Part shown: positions 26,480 to 35,334 of the stretch, piece after piece
Layout: every line of letters begins with the position of its first letter
Numbering within the stretch: the stretch's first letter is position 1
DNA from: Candidatus Vagococcus giribetii
GTDB lineage: Bacteria > Bacillota > Bacilli > Lactobacillales > Vagococcaceae
Assembly (NCBI RefSeq): GCF_017316185.1
Contig: NZ_JAFLVX010000014.1
Span: 61,406 to 125,405, forward strand
Reading direction: 5' to 3'
DNA length: 64,000 nucleotides
Made by a program: the position numbers and the translations under genes
The notes under the pieces: generated by a model
The model's database searches: none
The model's input: the letters and a program-made list of their open reading frames with translations, nothing else
Told to the model about the DNA's origin: nothing

Positions 26480-27472
26480 GTGGAAATTACTAAAGGGATT
26501 TTACATATTATTGATAGAGAAGCAGGTTCGTTAATCTGTTCTCAAAAAGAATTGGATTTAAAAGAATACGCAGTGAAAGAATACTTAAATTCTGTTATTA
26601 AACGATTAGAAAAAGCAGAGTACAAAACAGGTATTCTTAGTCAAGACTCTGACTTCTACAAAGTGTTAGTAAATGAGGAACTTGATTTTGTTGAGACGTC
26701 AAGTGAGATTGCTCAAATGATGTTTGACAGCCTAGCGATTAGTGAAGATGCACCAAGTGGTGATGTGCTAGTTGTGGAGATAACAGAACTAAATGGAGTA
26801 AAAAAACTCGGTATGATTAAATTTAATTACAAACCAAGTTTTACCCATCACGTGACCTATGTGGAAGAAAAAATGCAAAATAATATTATTTTAAATAAAA
26901 CAATCTTTCCATCAAGAACTCAACGAATTGAAGAATGTTGTTTAATTCATTTAGAAACCTATGAATTAGAAATCGTTGAAAAAAAATATAGTTTTGAAGG
27001 TCAAAAGCGTTTATTCTTTTCAGAACGTTTCTTACAAGTAGAGCCTAAGCCCACTGTAACTGAGAATTTAAAAATTATTAAAAAGGCTGTAAAAGAAGTA
27101 GCCAACCGCTACAACGAAGAAGAATATGTAAGTATGAGTCAAACTCAGCAAGCAATTTTTGAAAGTATTGAAGAAGAGGGAATTATTAGCAAAGAAAAAA
27201 TAGCTGATGCGGTGTTTGTTAACAACGAATCAGCTAAGCAAGAATATTTTGAGATTATTGAGCAGACTAAATTCTCAGAAGAAATCCCAAGTAATGTTCC
27301 TAAATATGAAAAGAAATACAGTAAACAAAAATTTAAACTAACTAACGGTATTGAGTTAAGTATCCCAACGGATATTTTTAAAGACAAAGAACTGATTGAA
27401 TTTATTAATAATCCTGATGGTACTATTTCCGTTATGATCAAAAATGTAGAAGAAGTAGTTAGTAAATTTTAG
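26480..27472 (+). CDS. Nucleoid-associated protein (NdpA/YejK, 37-kDa family)
   Basis: The 330-residue protein resembles the NA37/YejK family, whose proteobacterial members bind the nucleoid; the role in Firmicutes is unknown. Features are ILHIIDREAGSLICSQ at the start, FNYKPSFTHHV (about 114) and a mixed alpha/beta C-terminal region ending in NGIELSIPTDIFKD. The start follows GTAGGTG, a moderate site. Its stop overlaps the stop of the convergent hydrolase by 4 bases. Confidence 0.75.
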   Translation: MEITKGILHIIDREAGSLICSQKELDLKEYAVKEYLNSVIKRLEKAEYKTGILSQDSDFYKVLVNEELDFVETSSEIAQMMFDSLAISEDAPSGDVLVVEITELNGVKKLGMIKFNYKPSFTHHVTYVEEKMQNNIILNKTIFPSRTQRIEECCLIHLETYELEIVEKKYSFEGQKRLFFSERFLQVEPKPTVTENLKIIKKAVKEVANRYNEEEYVSMSQTQQAIFESIEEEGIISKEKIADAVFVNNESAKQEYFEIIEQTKFSEEIPSNVPKYEKKYSKQKFKLTNGIELSIPTDIFKDKELIEFINNPDGTISVMIKNVEEVVSKF

Positions 27473-28230
27473 CCATGAAACTCTTTATGGAAAAAATCAC
27501 TAGTTTTTAGCATCGTATCAATGGTTAAGATATGAGGTTCGCCTTCTCCTATGTCAAAACTCATCCCCTTACCGTAGGCTGTGTCTTTATGAGCCAAATA
27601 AAACTCATGAGTCACGTTGAATGGAAGTTTAGCGTCTTCTGTTCCATGCCAAAAATAAAGAGGTCGACCATCAAGGGTTTCAGGCATTAGGCTTAAATCA
27701 AAAAATTTGTTCCAAGAGACTAATTCTCTTAGGAGTTGGCCACTATAACTATTTTCTTGATCCACATAAGAGGCAACCTTATGAACGAAGTCTTGAAAGT
27801 TAGGTGTACCCATTAAGATAGCAGCTGCTTTTATTTCTGGAAAATGAGTGAGTAGACCAGCAGTGGTCATGCCTCCCATAGAAAAGCCAGCCACTCCAAG
27901 TTTGTCTTCTTCAATGAGTTGTCTTTTTTGATAAAATGACTTGATTAAAGGGAACTCACTAAAATTATGTTGAATCGTTGACCAAAACCTAAAAGAGGGG
28001 ATACCTGTTGGGGATTCGACTTTTCTTTCTCCGTGGTACATACCATCTGGTAAAATAACGCGCATATTTTGTTGAGCAATTTTTTTAGCTGCTGTGAGTG
28101 CCAATTCCTTATTCGTTTGCCAACCATGATAGTAGACAATGAGTGGTAGAGCTTCATTAATTTTATCTTTAGGTACCACTTCAAGAATAGGAACATGAGC
28201 AATGGTTCTTTTTCTAATTGTTGTTGTCAC
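27469..28230 (-). CDS. Alpha/beta hydrolase (dienelactone hydrolase / prolyl oligopeptidase-like, YtmA-type)
   Basis: I chose the GTG at 28230 because AAAGGA (28246-28241) lies 10 bases upstream; the GTG at 28239 is only 1 base from it. The 253-residue protein shows YYHGWQTNKE for the oxyanion region, nucleophile elbow GFSMGG, an acid in WHGTEDAKLPF and a late catalytic His in GEPHI. No signal peptide is visible, so it is a cytosolic esterase or peptidase of unknown substrate. It is divergent from dnaX and convergent with the nucleoid-associated protein gene. Confidence 0.8.
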   Translation of the reverse strand: MTTTIRKRTIAHVPILEVVPKDKINEALPLIVYYHGWQTNKELALTAAKKIAQQNMRVILPDGMYHGERKVESPTGIPSFRFWSTIQHNFSEFPLIKSFYQKRQLIEEDKLGVAGFSMGGMTTAGLLTHFPEIKAAAILMGTPNFQDFVHKVASYVDQENSYSGQLLRELVSWNKFFDLSLMPETLDGRPLYFWHGTEDAKLPFNVTHEFYLAHKDTAYGKGMSFDIGEGEPHILTIDTMLKTSDFFHKEFHG

Positions 28231-28390
28231 AAGAGTCACATCCTTTGTCTTTAGTTTACGTAAGATGCTAGCAGAAGTAAACGAAACTGTTTCAGAGGAA
28301 AAATAAGATAAATTACAAGTTGAGGATGGAATTTTTAATAAATTTCCCTTATAATGGAGAATGAGTCTTTAATCAGAGAGGGGAATAGAA

Positions 28391-30091
28391 ATGGTTTATC
28401 AAGCCTTATATCGAGAATGGCGATCTCAGACGTTTGATGAGATGGTTGGGCAACAAATGATCACACAAACTTTAAAAAATGCCATCATTCAAGATAAAGT
28501 TTCCCATGCCTATCTCTTCACAGGACCAAGAGGAACAGGGAAAACCAGTGCAGCCAAAGTATTTGCTAAAGCAATTAACTGCCAGCATTCAGTCGACGGT
28601 GAGCCGTGTAATGAATGCCCTGATTGTATTGGTATTACAGAGGGTCGTGTCAATGATGTGATTGAAATCGATGCGGCTAGTAATAATGGAGTAGAGGAAA
28701 TTCGTGATATTCGTGACAAAGTAAAGTATGCACCTACTCAAGTCACCTATAAAGTTTATATCATAGATGAAGTTCATATGCTTTCAACGGGGGCCTTTAA
28801 TGCCTTATTAAAAACATTAGAAGAACCACCAAAGCATGTTGTCTTTATTTTAGCCACAACAGAGCCTCACAAAATCCCTGCTACGATTATTTCTAGAACA
28901 CAACGTTTTGATTTTAAACGAATTGGTTTAGAAGATATTGTGGATCACTTACAACGAATACTAGATAAAAAAGAGATTGCCTATGATGCGGCAGCTGTTA
29001 AAATTATCGCTAGAAGTGCTGAAGGTGGTATGAGGGATGCTTTAAGTATCTTAGATCAAGCTTTATCTTTTAGTGAAGATGAATTAACAGTGAATGATGC
29101 GCTAGAAGTAACGGGGAGTTTGACAAATGATATTATGGATCGTTATTTAGGTCATTGTTTGCATAACGAACCAGAAGAAGCATTAGAGGTATTGAACCAG
29201 TTATTAAAAGAAGGTAAAGAGAGTAATCGTATTGTTGAGAATTTATTACTTTATTGCCGAGATTTATTAGTGTATAAACAAGCTCCAGCTGTTTTAGAGA
29301 AACAAGTTGGTTTGTTAACCGATGGCTTTAAACAACTTAGCTCAGAGTTGAGTGTTGAAAGGTTGTATGAGTTAATCAATCAGTTTAACGACACACAAAA
29401 AGAAATAAGATTTAGTCACCAACCAACAGTCTTTTTAGAAGTAATGACTGTTAAACAAGCTACTTTACATCGACCTCAAGTTTCTACTGAGGTACTGTCA
29501 TCTAATGCAGAAAGTCATGCAGATGTTGAGTTATTAATGGACAAGATCAATCAGTTAGAAAAAGAAGTTAGTTACTTAAAAGAGCATGGTGTGACAACTG
29601 CTCAAGAAGGACAAAAGCAAGCAGCGCCAAGCAAAAAAGCAAAAGCAAGTACTTATCGTATTCCTACTGAGCAAGTCTACCAAGTTTTAGAAAAAGCGAA
29701 GAAGGATCAATTGTTGGCAGTTAAAGGAGCTTGGGAGGAATTACTTCAATTTTTAACAGTGACTCAAAGAGCCATGATTAAAGCAAGCGAACCAGTAGCT
29801 GCTAGTGATGATAATTTGATTATCGCGTTTGAATATGAAATATTATGTCAAAAAGCTAGTCAAGATGAAGAATTAACCTTAGCCATTAAACATGGTTTTG
29901 AGCGTTTATTAAGATATTCACCTAATTTGATTAGTGTGCCAAAAGAGCAATGGTCTGAGTTAAGACAGTCCTTTATCGCTCAAATGAATTCTGGTGAATC
30001 AGGTCAGGACGCACCTGTTGCAGCAAGTGATCCAGTTGTTGACGAAGCAAAAGAATTATTTGGTTCTTTTGCTACGATTATTGAAGATTAA
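28391..30091 (+). CDS. dnaX: DNA polymerase III subunit tau/gamma
   Basis: DnaX is the clamp-loader ATPase that ties the replicative polymerases together. The 566-residue protein has Walker A GPRGTGKTS (45-53), a four-cysteine zinc site (CQHSVDGEPCNECPDC), DEVHML, the SRTQRFDF sensor and a C-terminal tau region. A TATAAT lies at 28350 upstream. It is followed by ybaB and recR, as in most Firmicutes. I see no in-frame E. coli-type slippery heptamer. Confidence 0.96.
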   Translation: MVYQALYREWRSQTFDEMVGQQMITQTLKNAIIQDKVSHAYLFTGPRGTGKTSAAKVFAKAINCQHSVDGEPCNECPDCIGITEGRVNDVIEIDAASNNGVEEIRDIRDKVKYAPTQVTYKVYIIDEVHMLSTGAFNALLKTLEEPPKHVVFILATTEPHKIPATIISRTQRFDFKRIGLEDIVDHLQRILDKKEIAYDAAAVKIIARSAEGGMRDALSILDQALSFSEDELTVNDALEVTGSLTNDIMDRYLGHCLHNEPEEALEVLNQLLKEGKESNRIVENLLLYCRDLLVYKQAPAVLEKQVGLLTDGFKQLSSELSVERLYELINQFNDTQKEIRFSHQPTVFLEVMTVKQATLHRPQVSTEVLSSNAESHADVELLMDKINQLEKEVSYLKEHGVTTAQEGQKQAAPSKKAKASTYRIPTEQVYQVLEKAKKDQLLAVKGAWEELLQFLTVTQRAMIKASEPVAASDDNLIIAFEYEILCQKASQDEELTLAIKHGFERLLRYSPNLISVPKEQWSELRQSFIAQMNSGESGQDAPVAASDPVVDEAKELFGSFATIIED

Positions 30092-30106
30092 TGAGGAGAG
30101 ATTATT

Positions 30107-30421
30107 ATGATGCGTGGAATGGGAAATATGCAAGGTATGATGAAACAAATGCAAAAAATGCAAAAAGAAATGACTGAAACAAAAGCTCAATTAGATAGTA
30201 TGGAATTTATCGGTGAAGCTGGAAATGGTTTAGTTAAAATTACTATGACAGGTGAGCGTAAAGTGATTAACGTAAGCATTACTCCTGATGTTTTAGATCC
30301 AGAAGATGCTGACATGACTCAAGATTTAGTTTTAGCAGCAACAAATGATGTATTAGCTAAGATTGAAGTTGAAACAGAAAAAATGATGGGTAAATATACT
30401 AAGAATATTCCTGGATTCTAA
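30107..30421 (+). CDS. YbaB/EbfC family nucleoid-associated protein
   Basis: The 104-residue protein has the methionine-rich N-terminus [19 protein letters not shown] and the YbaB core with [16 protein letters not shown] and [19 protein letters not shown]. Family members bind DNA as dimers. GAGGAG lies 8 bases before the ATG. It sits between dnaX and recR in the standard order. Confidence 0.94.
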   Translation: MMRGMGNMQGMMKQMQKMQKEMTETKAQLDSMEFIGEAGNGLVKITMTGERKVINVSITPDVLDPEDADMTQDLVLAATNDVLAKIEVETEKMMGKYTKNIPGF

Positions 30422-30438
30422 CAGTCAAATAAACAAGC

Positions 30439-30467
30439 AAAACAGGAAGGGGACTTCCTGTTTTTTT
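30439..30467 (+). terminator. Hairpin terminator between ybaB and recR
   Basis: AAAACAGGAAG and CTTCCTGTTTT pair perfectly around GGGA, with seven T residues. It may attenuate read-through from dnaX-ybaB into recR. Confidence 0.85.
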
Positions 30468-30487
30468 AAGAGAAAGAAGGCATTAAC

Positions 30488-31084
30488 ATGCATTATCCGA
30501 CACCAATTGCAAAACTAATTGAAAGTTACATGAAATTACCAGGAATAGGGGCTAAAACTGCTACTAGATTAGCCTTTTATACGATTAACATGAGGGAAGA
30601 AGATGTCACAGAATTTGCAAAATCATTAATTAGTGTCAAAAGAGACCTTCATTACTGTCATATTTGTGGCAACATTACAGATGAAGAAACATGTGACATT
30701 TGTCGAAATCCAAACCGAGACAAATCAACGATTTTAGTAGTTGAAGAAACCAAAGATGTTATGAGTATGGAGAAGATGAGAGAATACAAAGGTTTGTACC
30801 ATGTGTTAAATGGGGTTTTATCTCCAATGGATGGGACTGGTCCTGATGATTTGAACATTGCATCATTAATTAAGCGTCTTCACGGAGAAGAAGTGACCGA
30901 AGTAATCATTGCAACAAATGCCACAACAGATGGTGAGGCAACTGCAATGTATTTATCTCGTCTCATTAAACCAGCCGGTATTAAAGTGACACGACTAGCT
31001 CATGGTTTAGCAGTAGGTAGTGACATTGAATACGCAGATGAAATTACCTTATTAAAAGCAGTTGAAGGTAGAACAGAGTTATAA
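30488..31084 (+). CDS. recR: Recombination mediator RecR
   Basis: RecR works with RecO and RecF to load RecA on gapped DNA. The 198-residue protein has an HhH motif ([14 protein letters not shown]), a zinc finger [16 protein letters not shown] (about 57-72) and a Toprim domain with [12 protein letters not shown] and [16 protein letters not shown] precedes the ATG. tmk follows after 20 bases. Confidence 0.96.
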   Translation: MHYPTPIAKLIESYMKLPGIGAKTATRLAFYTINMREEDVTEFAKSLISVKRDLHYCHICGNITDEETCDICRNPNRDKSTILVVEETKDVMSMEKMREYKGLYHVLNGVLSPMDGTGPDDLNIASLIKRLHGEEVTEVIIATNATTDGEATAMYLSRLIKPAGIKVTRLAHGLAVGSDIEYADEITLLKAVEGRTEL

Positions 31085-31104
31085 GAACCAAAGGAGTGAG
31101 TCAT

Positions 31105-31746
31105 GTGACAGGTATTTTTATTACCATTGAAGGTCCAGATGGGGCAGGAAAGACAACAGTTATTAAAGAATTAAATAAACGCTTAGAAAAAGAAGTAAAA
31201 GTAGGAATTGTATTAACTCGTGAACCAGGAGGCATCCCAATTGCTGAAAAAATCAGACAGATTATTTTAGATCCAGAAAACACAGAGATGGACGAAAGAA
31301 CAGAAGCTCTTTTATATGCAGCAGCAAGAAGACAACATTTAGTTGAAAGAGTGCTACCAGCTCTTGCTAAAGGAGAACTAGTTATTTGTGATCGTTTTGT
31401 AGATAGCTCTGTTGCCTATCAAGGATCAGCTAGAGGAATTGGTGAGGCAGAAATTTTAGAGTTGAATCAATTTGCCATTGAAGGGCATTTACCAGATTTA
31501 ACTCTTTATTTAGATGTTCCTTCTGAAGTGGGGCTTGCAAGAATTAATCAAGGTAGAAGAGCAACTGAATTAGATCGTTTGGACAAAGAAGATTTAACCT
31601 TTCATCAAAAGGTTAGAACGGGGTATTTAGCTTTACTAGATAAATACCCTGAACGAATTCATTTAATAGATGCAAAAGAAGATATAGAAAAAGTCGTCAA
31701 AAATTGTTATGATTTAATTAAGGAAACGTATCCTTCAATTTTTTAA
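31105..31746 (+). CDS. tmk: Thymidylate kinase
   Basis: Tmk makes dTDP from dTMP. The GTG at 31105 has AAGGAG 8 bases upstream; the in-frame GTG at 31096 overlaps that site. The 213-residue protein has P-loop EGPDGAGKTT (9-18), TREPGG, DRFVDSSVAYQG and a lid arginine segment INQGRRA. It heads the group tmk-darA-holB-ricT-yabA-rsmI, conserved from Bacillus. Confidence 0.95.
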   Translation: MTGIFITIEGPDGAGKTTVIKELNKRLEKEVKVGIVLTREPGGIPIAEKIRQIILDPENTEMDERTEALLYAAARRQHLVERVLPALAKGELVICDRFVDSSVAYQGSARGIGEAEILELNQFAIEGHLPDLTLYLDVPSEVGLARINQGRRATELDRLDKEDLTFHQKVRTGYLALLDKYPERIHLIDAKEDIEKVVKNCYDLIKETYPSIF

Positions 31747-31768
31747 GAAAAGGAGAGATTGGCATATC

Positions 31769-32098
31769 ATGAAACTTTTATTAGCGATCGTACAAGATAA
31801 AGACAGCAACCGTTTATCAAGTGAGTTAATCAAATCTAATATTCGCGCAACTAAATTGTCAAGTACTGGTGGATTTTTAAGAGCAGGCAATACAACTTTT
31901 ATTGTAGGGATTGAAGATGAGCGAGTCGATGAAGTTCTTCAAGTGATTAAGGAAACGTGCCAATCAAGAGAACAATTTGTCACATCTCCTGTTACTTTTG
32001 ATTTATCAATGGATCCACACAGCTCTTACCCAATTGAAATTCAAGTAGGTGGCGCAACTGTGTTTGTGATGCCAGTAGAAGGGTTCCATCAATTCTAA
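31769..32098 (+). CDS. darA: Cyclic di-AMP receptor DarA (PII-like)
   Basis: The 109-residue PII-like protein of the DUF970/YaaQ family binds c-di-AMP; it is named DarA in Bacillus and PstA in Staphylococcus and Listeria. Visible are MKLLLAIVQDKDSNRL, the TKLSSTGGFLRAGNTTF segment that forms the T-loop base and ligand pocket, and the C-terminal PIEIQVGGATVFVMPVEGF. Its stop overlaps the holB start by one base. Its output partner is unknown in most species. Confidence 0.94.
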   Translation: MKLLLAIVQDKDSNRLSSELIKSNIRATKLSSTGGFLRAGNTTFIVGIEDERVDEVLQVIKETCQSREQFVTSPVTFDLSMDPHSSYPIEIQVGGATVFVMPVEGFHQF

Positions 32099-33042
32099 TG
32101 ACAAAACAATTAAGAGAACGTGTAAAAGAAGACCAACCTCAGTTAGTCAGTCAATTTGAAAAAGTAATCCGTCATAACAAACTAACTCATGCCTATTTGA
32201 TTGAAAATCAAGATGACTTAATTACGTATGAATTCTCCCTTTGGTTAGCAGAGTCGATTTTTTGCTTAACAAAAGAAGAAGGCTTACCTTGTGGAATATG
32301 TGTCAATTGTCGACGGATTGAAAGTGCAGATTTTCCTGATGTGAATGTCATTGAACCAGATGGACAAACGATAAAAGTTGATCAGGTAAGAGAAATTAAG
32401 CAGACCTTTATCCGAAGTGGTTTGGAATCAAGGAAAAAAGTCTTGATTATTCGTCAAGCTGAAAAAATGACAACAAGTGCTGCTAACAGTTTATTAAAAT
32501 TTATTGAAGAGCCTGATGGTATGATGTATGTGTTCTTTTTAACGACTAATCTCAATAAAATATTGCCAACCATCCAATCAAGATGCCAACAAGTCTATTT
32601 AAAACCTGTACCAAAAGAAGGAATTGAAAGAGCTTTAGAATTAGAAACAGATTTTTCTAATAGTCAGATTAAAATCATTGCTGAATTGGCAGATTCTAAA
32701 GAAAAGGCAGTTGAATTATCAAGGGATGAGTGGTTTAATGGTTCTAAAGAAACCATAACAAAATGGTTTCACTATTTAACAAATCATAATGCATTGGGTT
32801 TTGTGTTTGTTCAACAATATTTAGTTAAAATAGCTAAAGAAAAAGAACAACAATTTTTAGTGTTAGATTTGCTTTTAGTGTTGTATCGCTTTCGTCTTAA
32901 TGAAGAGATAGCATCACAGGGAATGAATCAAAAACAACTAACAAAATCCATTGAACTAATTATTAACGCTAGACAGAAGATGGAAGCAAACGTGTCATTT
33001 CAAAATGTTTGCGAACAACTTGCTTGGCAGTTATTGCATTAA
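32098..33042 (+). CDS. holB: DNA polymerase III subunit delta'
   Basis: The 314-residue clamp-loader subunit has an AAA+ fold with a zinc site CGICVNCRRIE (about 61) and KVLIIRQAEKMTTSAANSLLKFIEEP. The canonical Walker A is degenerate, as usual in delta'. It is translationally coupled to darA (TAATG). Confidence 0.93.
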   Translation: MTKQLRERVKEDQPQLVSQFEKVIRHNKLTHAYLIENQDDLITYEFSLWLAESIFCLTKEEGLPCGICVNCRRIESADFPDVNVIEPDGQTIKVDQVREIKQTFIRSGLESRKKVLIIRQAEKMTTSAANSLLKFIEEPDGMMYVFFLTTNLNKILPTIQSRCQQVYLKPVPKEGIERALELETDFSNSQIKIIAELADSKEKAVELSRDEWFNGSKETITKWFHYLTNHNALGFVFVQQYLVKIAKEKEQQFLVLDLLLVLYRFRLNEEIASQGMNQKQLTKSIELIINARQKMEANVSFQNVCEQLAWQLLH

Positions 33043-33059
33043 TATAGGAGGGCAAAACG

Positions 33060-33890
33060 ATGGTAGAAGTAGTCGGTGTTCGCTTTAAGCCAGCTGGTAA
33101 AATATATTATTATACAAGCTCAAAAAATCATTTAGCATATACATTTAATCAACAAGTATTAGTGGAATCTCAGAAAGCTAAAGAAATGGCTTTCGTTGCT
33201 GTCCTTCAAAAAGAGATGGCAAAAGAAGATTTACCAGAAGATATGAAACCTATTCTTCAAGTTGCTACAGATAAGGATTTAAGAAAGTACGAACAAAATC
33301 AACGTGATGCCAGAAACGCCTATACAATTGCTAAGGAGAAAATAAGTCAGCATAACCTTGAAATGAAACTTGTTGATGCTGAGTACACATTTGATCGTAG
33401 TAAAATTATTTTTAGTTTTACAGCAGATGGGCGCATTGATTTTAGAGAGCTCGTTAAAGACTTAGCTAGTATTTTCAAAACACGAATTGAGTTAAGACAA
33501 ATTGGTGTTAGAGATGAAGCTAAACTCTTAGGCGGTATTGGTCCTTGTGGTAGACCTTTGTGTTGTAGCACTTTTTTAGGTGACTTTGCTGCCGTTTCAA
33601 TCAAGATGGCAAAAGAGCAAGGATTATCACTGAACCCTACTAAAATTTCAGGTGTCTGTGGTCGCTTAATGTGTTGCTTAAATTATGAAAATGAAGAATA
33701 TGAACGAATCAGAAAAACTATGCCAGATTTTGGTAAAACAGTACCAACACCTGATGGACCAGGTCGTGTTATTGGTATTAATGTGTTATCTGAAGTTGTA
33801 AAAATAAAACTACAAACTCGTGAAACCCCCGTTGAATACGATTTAGACGAGTTATTAGAAGCAAAAGAGCTGACAAAAAAGGAAGATTAG
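33060..33890 (+). CDS. ricT: RicT (YaaT), PSP1-family Y-complex subunit
   Basis: The 276-residue PSP1 protein has the cysteine-rich core GGIGPCGRPLCCSTFLG and SGVCGRLMCCLNYE. In B. subtilis these belong to the RicAFT complex, which carries Fe-S clusters and steers RNase Y. AGGAGG lies upstream. It sits between holB and yabA, as in Bacillus. Confidence 0.94.
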   Translation: MVEVVGVRFKPAGKIYYYTSSKNHLAYTFNQQVLVESQKAKEMAFVAVLQKEMAKEDLPEDMKPILQVATDKDLRKYEQNQRDARNAYTIAKEKISQHNLEMKLVDAEYTFDRSKIIFSFTADGRIDFRELVKDLASIFKTRIELRQIGVRDEAKLLGGIGPCGRPLCCSTFLGDFAAVSIKMAKEQGLSLNPTKISGVCGRLMCCLNYENEEYERIRKTMPDFGKTVPTPDGPGRVIGINVLSEVVKIKLQTRETPVEYDLDELLEAKELTKKED

Positions 33891-33891
33891 C

Positions 33892-34224
33892 ATGGAAAAA
33901 ACCAATCTGTATGATGAATTAATCGATGTTGAAAAGAGTTTACAAACCATGTTAACCCAAATTGGTGAAATGAAAGATGTGGTTGATAGTGTTCTAGAGA
34001 AGAATTTGAATTTAGAACTTGAAAATCAGCATTTGAGAGATCGCTTAGAAAAATTAGAGCGAGAAGATTTACCAGAAGATAGTAAACAAGAATTATCTAA
34101 GTCCCGTTTGAATTTAGAAAAATTATACGAACAAGGATTTCATGTGTGTAAAGACTTTTATGGTTCAAGAAGAGAGAACCATGAAGAATGTGTTTTTTGT
34201 TCTCACATGATTTACGGAAAATAA
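33892..34224 (+). CDS. yabA: Replication initiation control protein YabA
   Basis: YabA binds DnaA and the DnaN clamp to limit re-initiation. The 110-residue protein has an N-terminal coiled coil (about 5-65) and a C-terminal zinc-binding domain with HVCKDFYGSRRENHEECVFC. It follows ricT with a 1-base gap. A terminator follows directly. Confidence 0.95.
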   Translation: MEKTNLYDELIDVEKSLQTMLTQIGEMKDVVDSVLEKNLNLELENQHLRDRLEKLEREDLPEDSKQELSKSRLNLEKLYEQGFHVCKDFYGSRRENHEECVFCSHMIYGK

Positions 34225-34258
34225 AAACTGGTTAGGCTTTTAGCTAACCAGTTTTTTT
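34223..34258 (+). terminator. Terminator after yabA
   Basis: AAAAACTGGTTAG and CTAACCAGTTTTT pair perfectly with an 8-base loop and a T tract. rsmI lies only 14 bases further, so it either needs read-through or has an overlapping promoter. Confidence 0.88.
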
Positions 34259-34271
34259 AAAGGAGAAAATG

Positions 34272-35138
34272 ATGAAACAGCAGAAAAGCTTTAAAGACAT
34301 GGAGCAAGGAAAGCTTTATTTAGTCCCGACACCAATAGGGAATCTTGAAGACATGACATTTCGTTCAGTGAAAATGTTAGACGAAGCAGACTTGATTGCC
34401 AGTGAAGATACAAGAAACACTCAAAAATTATTGAATCACTTTGACATTGCGACAAAACAGATTAGTTTGCATGAACATAACGTCAAAGAAAGAGTTCCAG
34501 AACTTATTGCTCTTTTAAAAGAAGGGAAAAAAATAGCTCAAGTGAGTGATGCTGGCATGCCTTCTATTAGTGATCCGGGACATGAACTTGTTTTACAAGC
34601 AATCGAAGAAGACATTGATGTTATCTCATTACCAGGAGCCTCAGCAGGAATCACAGCTTTAATAGCTTCAGGAGTATCACCTCAACCCTTTACCTTTTAT
34701 GGTTTTTTACCTCGTAAAAGTAACGAACAAAAAAAAGCTTTGGAAGGGTTAAAAAACAATCATTCAACATTAATCTTCTATGAATCACCTCATAGAATTG
34801 TTAAAACACTGATTAATATGAAAGAAGTGTTTGGAGGAAATCAAAAAGCGGTTCTTTGTCGTGAGTTGACAAAATTATTTGAAGAATACTCTCGTGGTAC
34901 GATTGAAAGTTTAATCGAGGGATTAGAAGGAAAAACAATTAAAGGTGAATGTTGCCTTATTATTGAGGCGAGTGTTTCCGAACAACCAGATGATTCTGTA
35001 TTGGGATTAACACTTGTTGAGCATGTGACTTATTTGATTGAAGAAATGGATTTTTCAAGTAAAGATGCCATAAAAGAAGTTGCAAAAATAAGAGGATTAA
35101 AAAAACAAGAGGTATACAAGGAATTTCACAGAGAATAA
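34272..35138 (+). CDS. rsmI: 16S rRNA (cytidine(1402)-2'-O)-methyltransferase
   Basis: RsmI methylates C1402 of 16S rRNA. Of two adjacent ATGs, 34272 is better placed (6 bases from AAGGAG), giving 288 residues. The tetrapyrrole-methylase-fold signatures are LYLVPTPIGNLEDMTFR, ASEDTRNTQKLLNHF, VSDAGMPSISDPG and LPGASAGITALIASG. It ends the tmk-to-rsmI group. Confidence 0.95.
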   Translation: MKQQKSFKDMEQGKLYLVPTPIGNLEDMTFRSVKMLDEADLIASEDTRNTQKLLNHFDIATKQISLHEHNVKERVPELIALLKEGKKIAQVSDAGMPSISDPGHELVLQAIEEDIDVISLPGASAGITALIASGVSPQPFTFYGFLPRKSNEQKKALEGLKNNHSTLIFYESPHRIVKTLINMKEVFGGNQKAVLCRELTKLFEEYSRGTIESLIEGLEGKTIKGECCLIIEASVSEQPDDSVLGLTLVEHVTYLIEEMDFSSKDAIKEVAKIRGLKKQEVYKEFHRE

Positions 35139-35172
35139 AGATGAATGTAAAAAGGCTTCAACTAAAAAAAAG

Positions 35173-35200
35173 TTGCATATTAACAAGGTTATGATATAAT
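35173..35200 (+). promoter_or_regulatory. Promoter of the coiled-coil gene
   Basis: TTGCAT, 16 bases, then TATAAT preceded by TGA (extended -10). It gives a leader of about 130 bases before the TTG start at 35335. Confidence 0.65.
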
Positions 35201-35334
35201 TTTCTTGTATAAGTACTATTAGAATAGGGATATTTAGTTTGTTTTTTTGTAAAAGCTTCTGTTTTTTTATTCTAAAGAAGGCTTGAATGTTGCATGATGT
35301 ATAATATAAGTTTTATTGTGAGGTGGGATTTCTA

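Noticed and set aside
29620..29660. dnaX ribosomal frameshift at an A-rich tract for a short gamma form
   Set aside because: The A6 tract is read as AGC AAA AAA GCA, not in the slippery A-AAA-AAG register, and no downstream stimulatory hairpin is evident. Firmicutes normally make only the full tau form.
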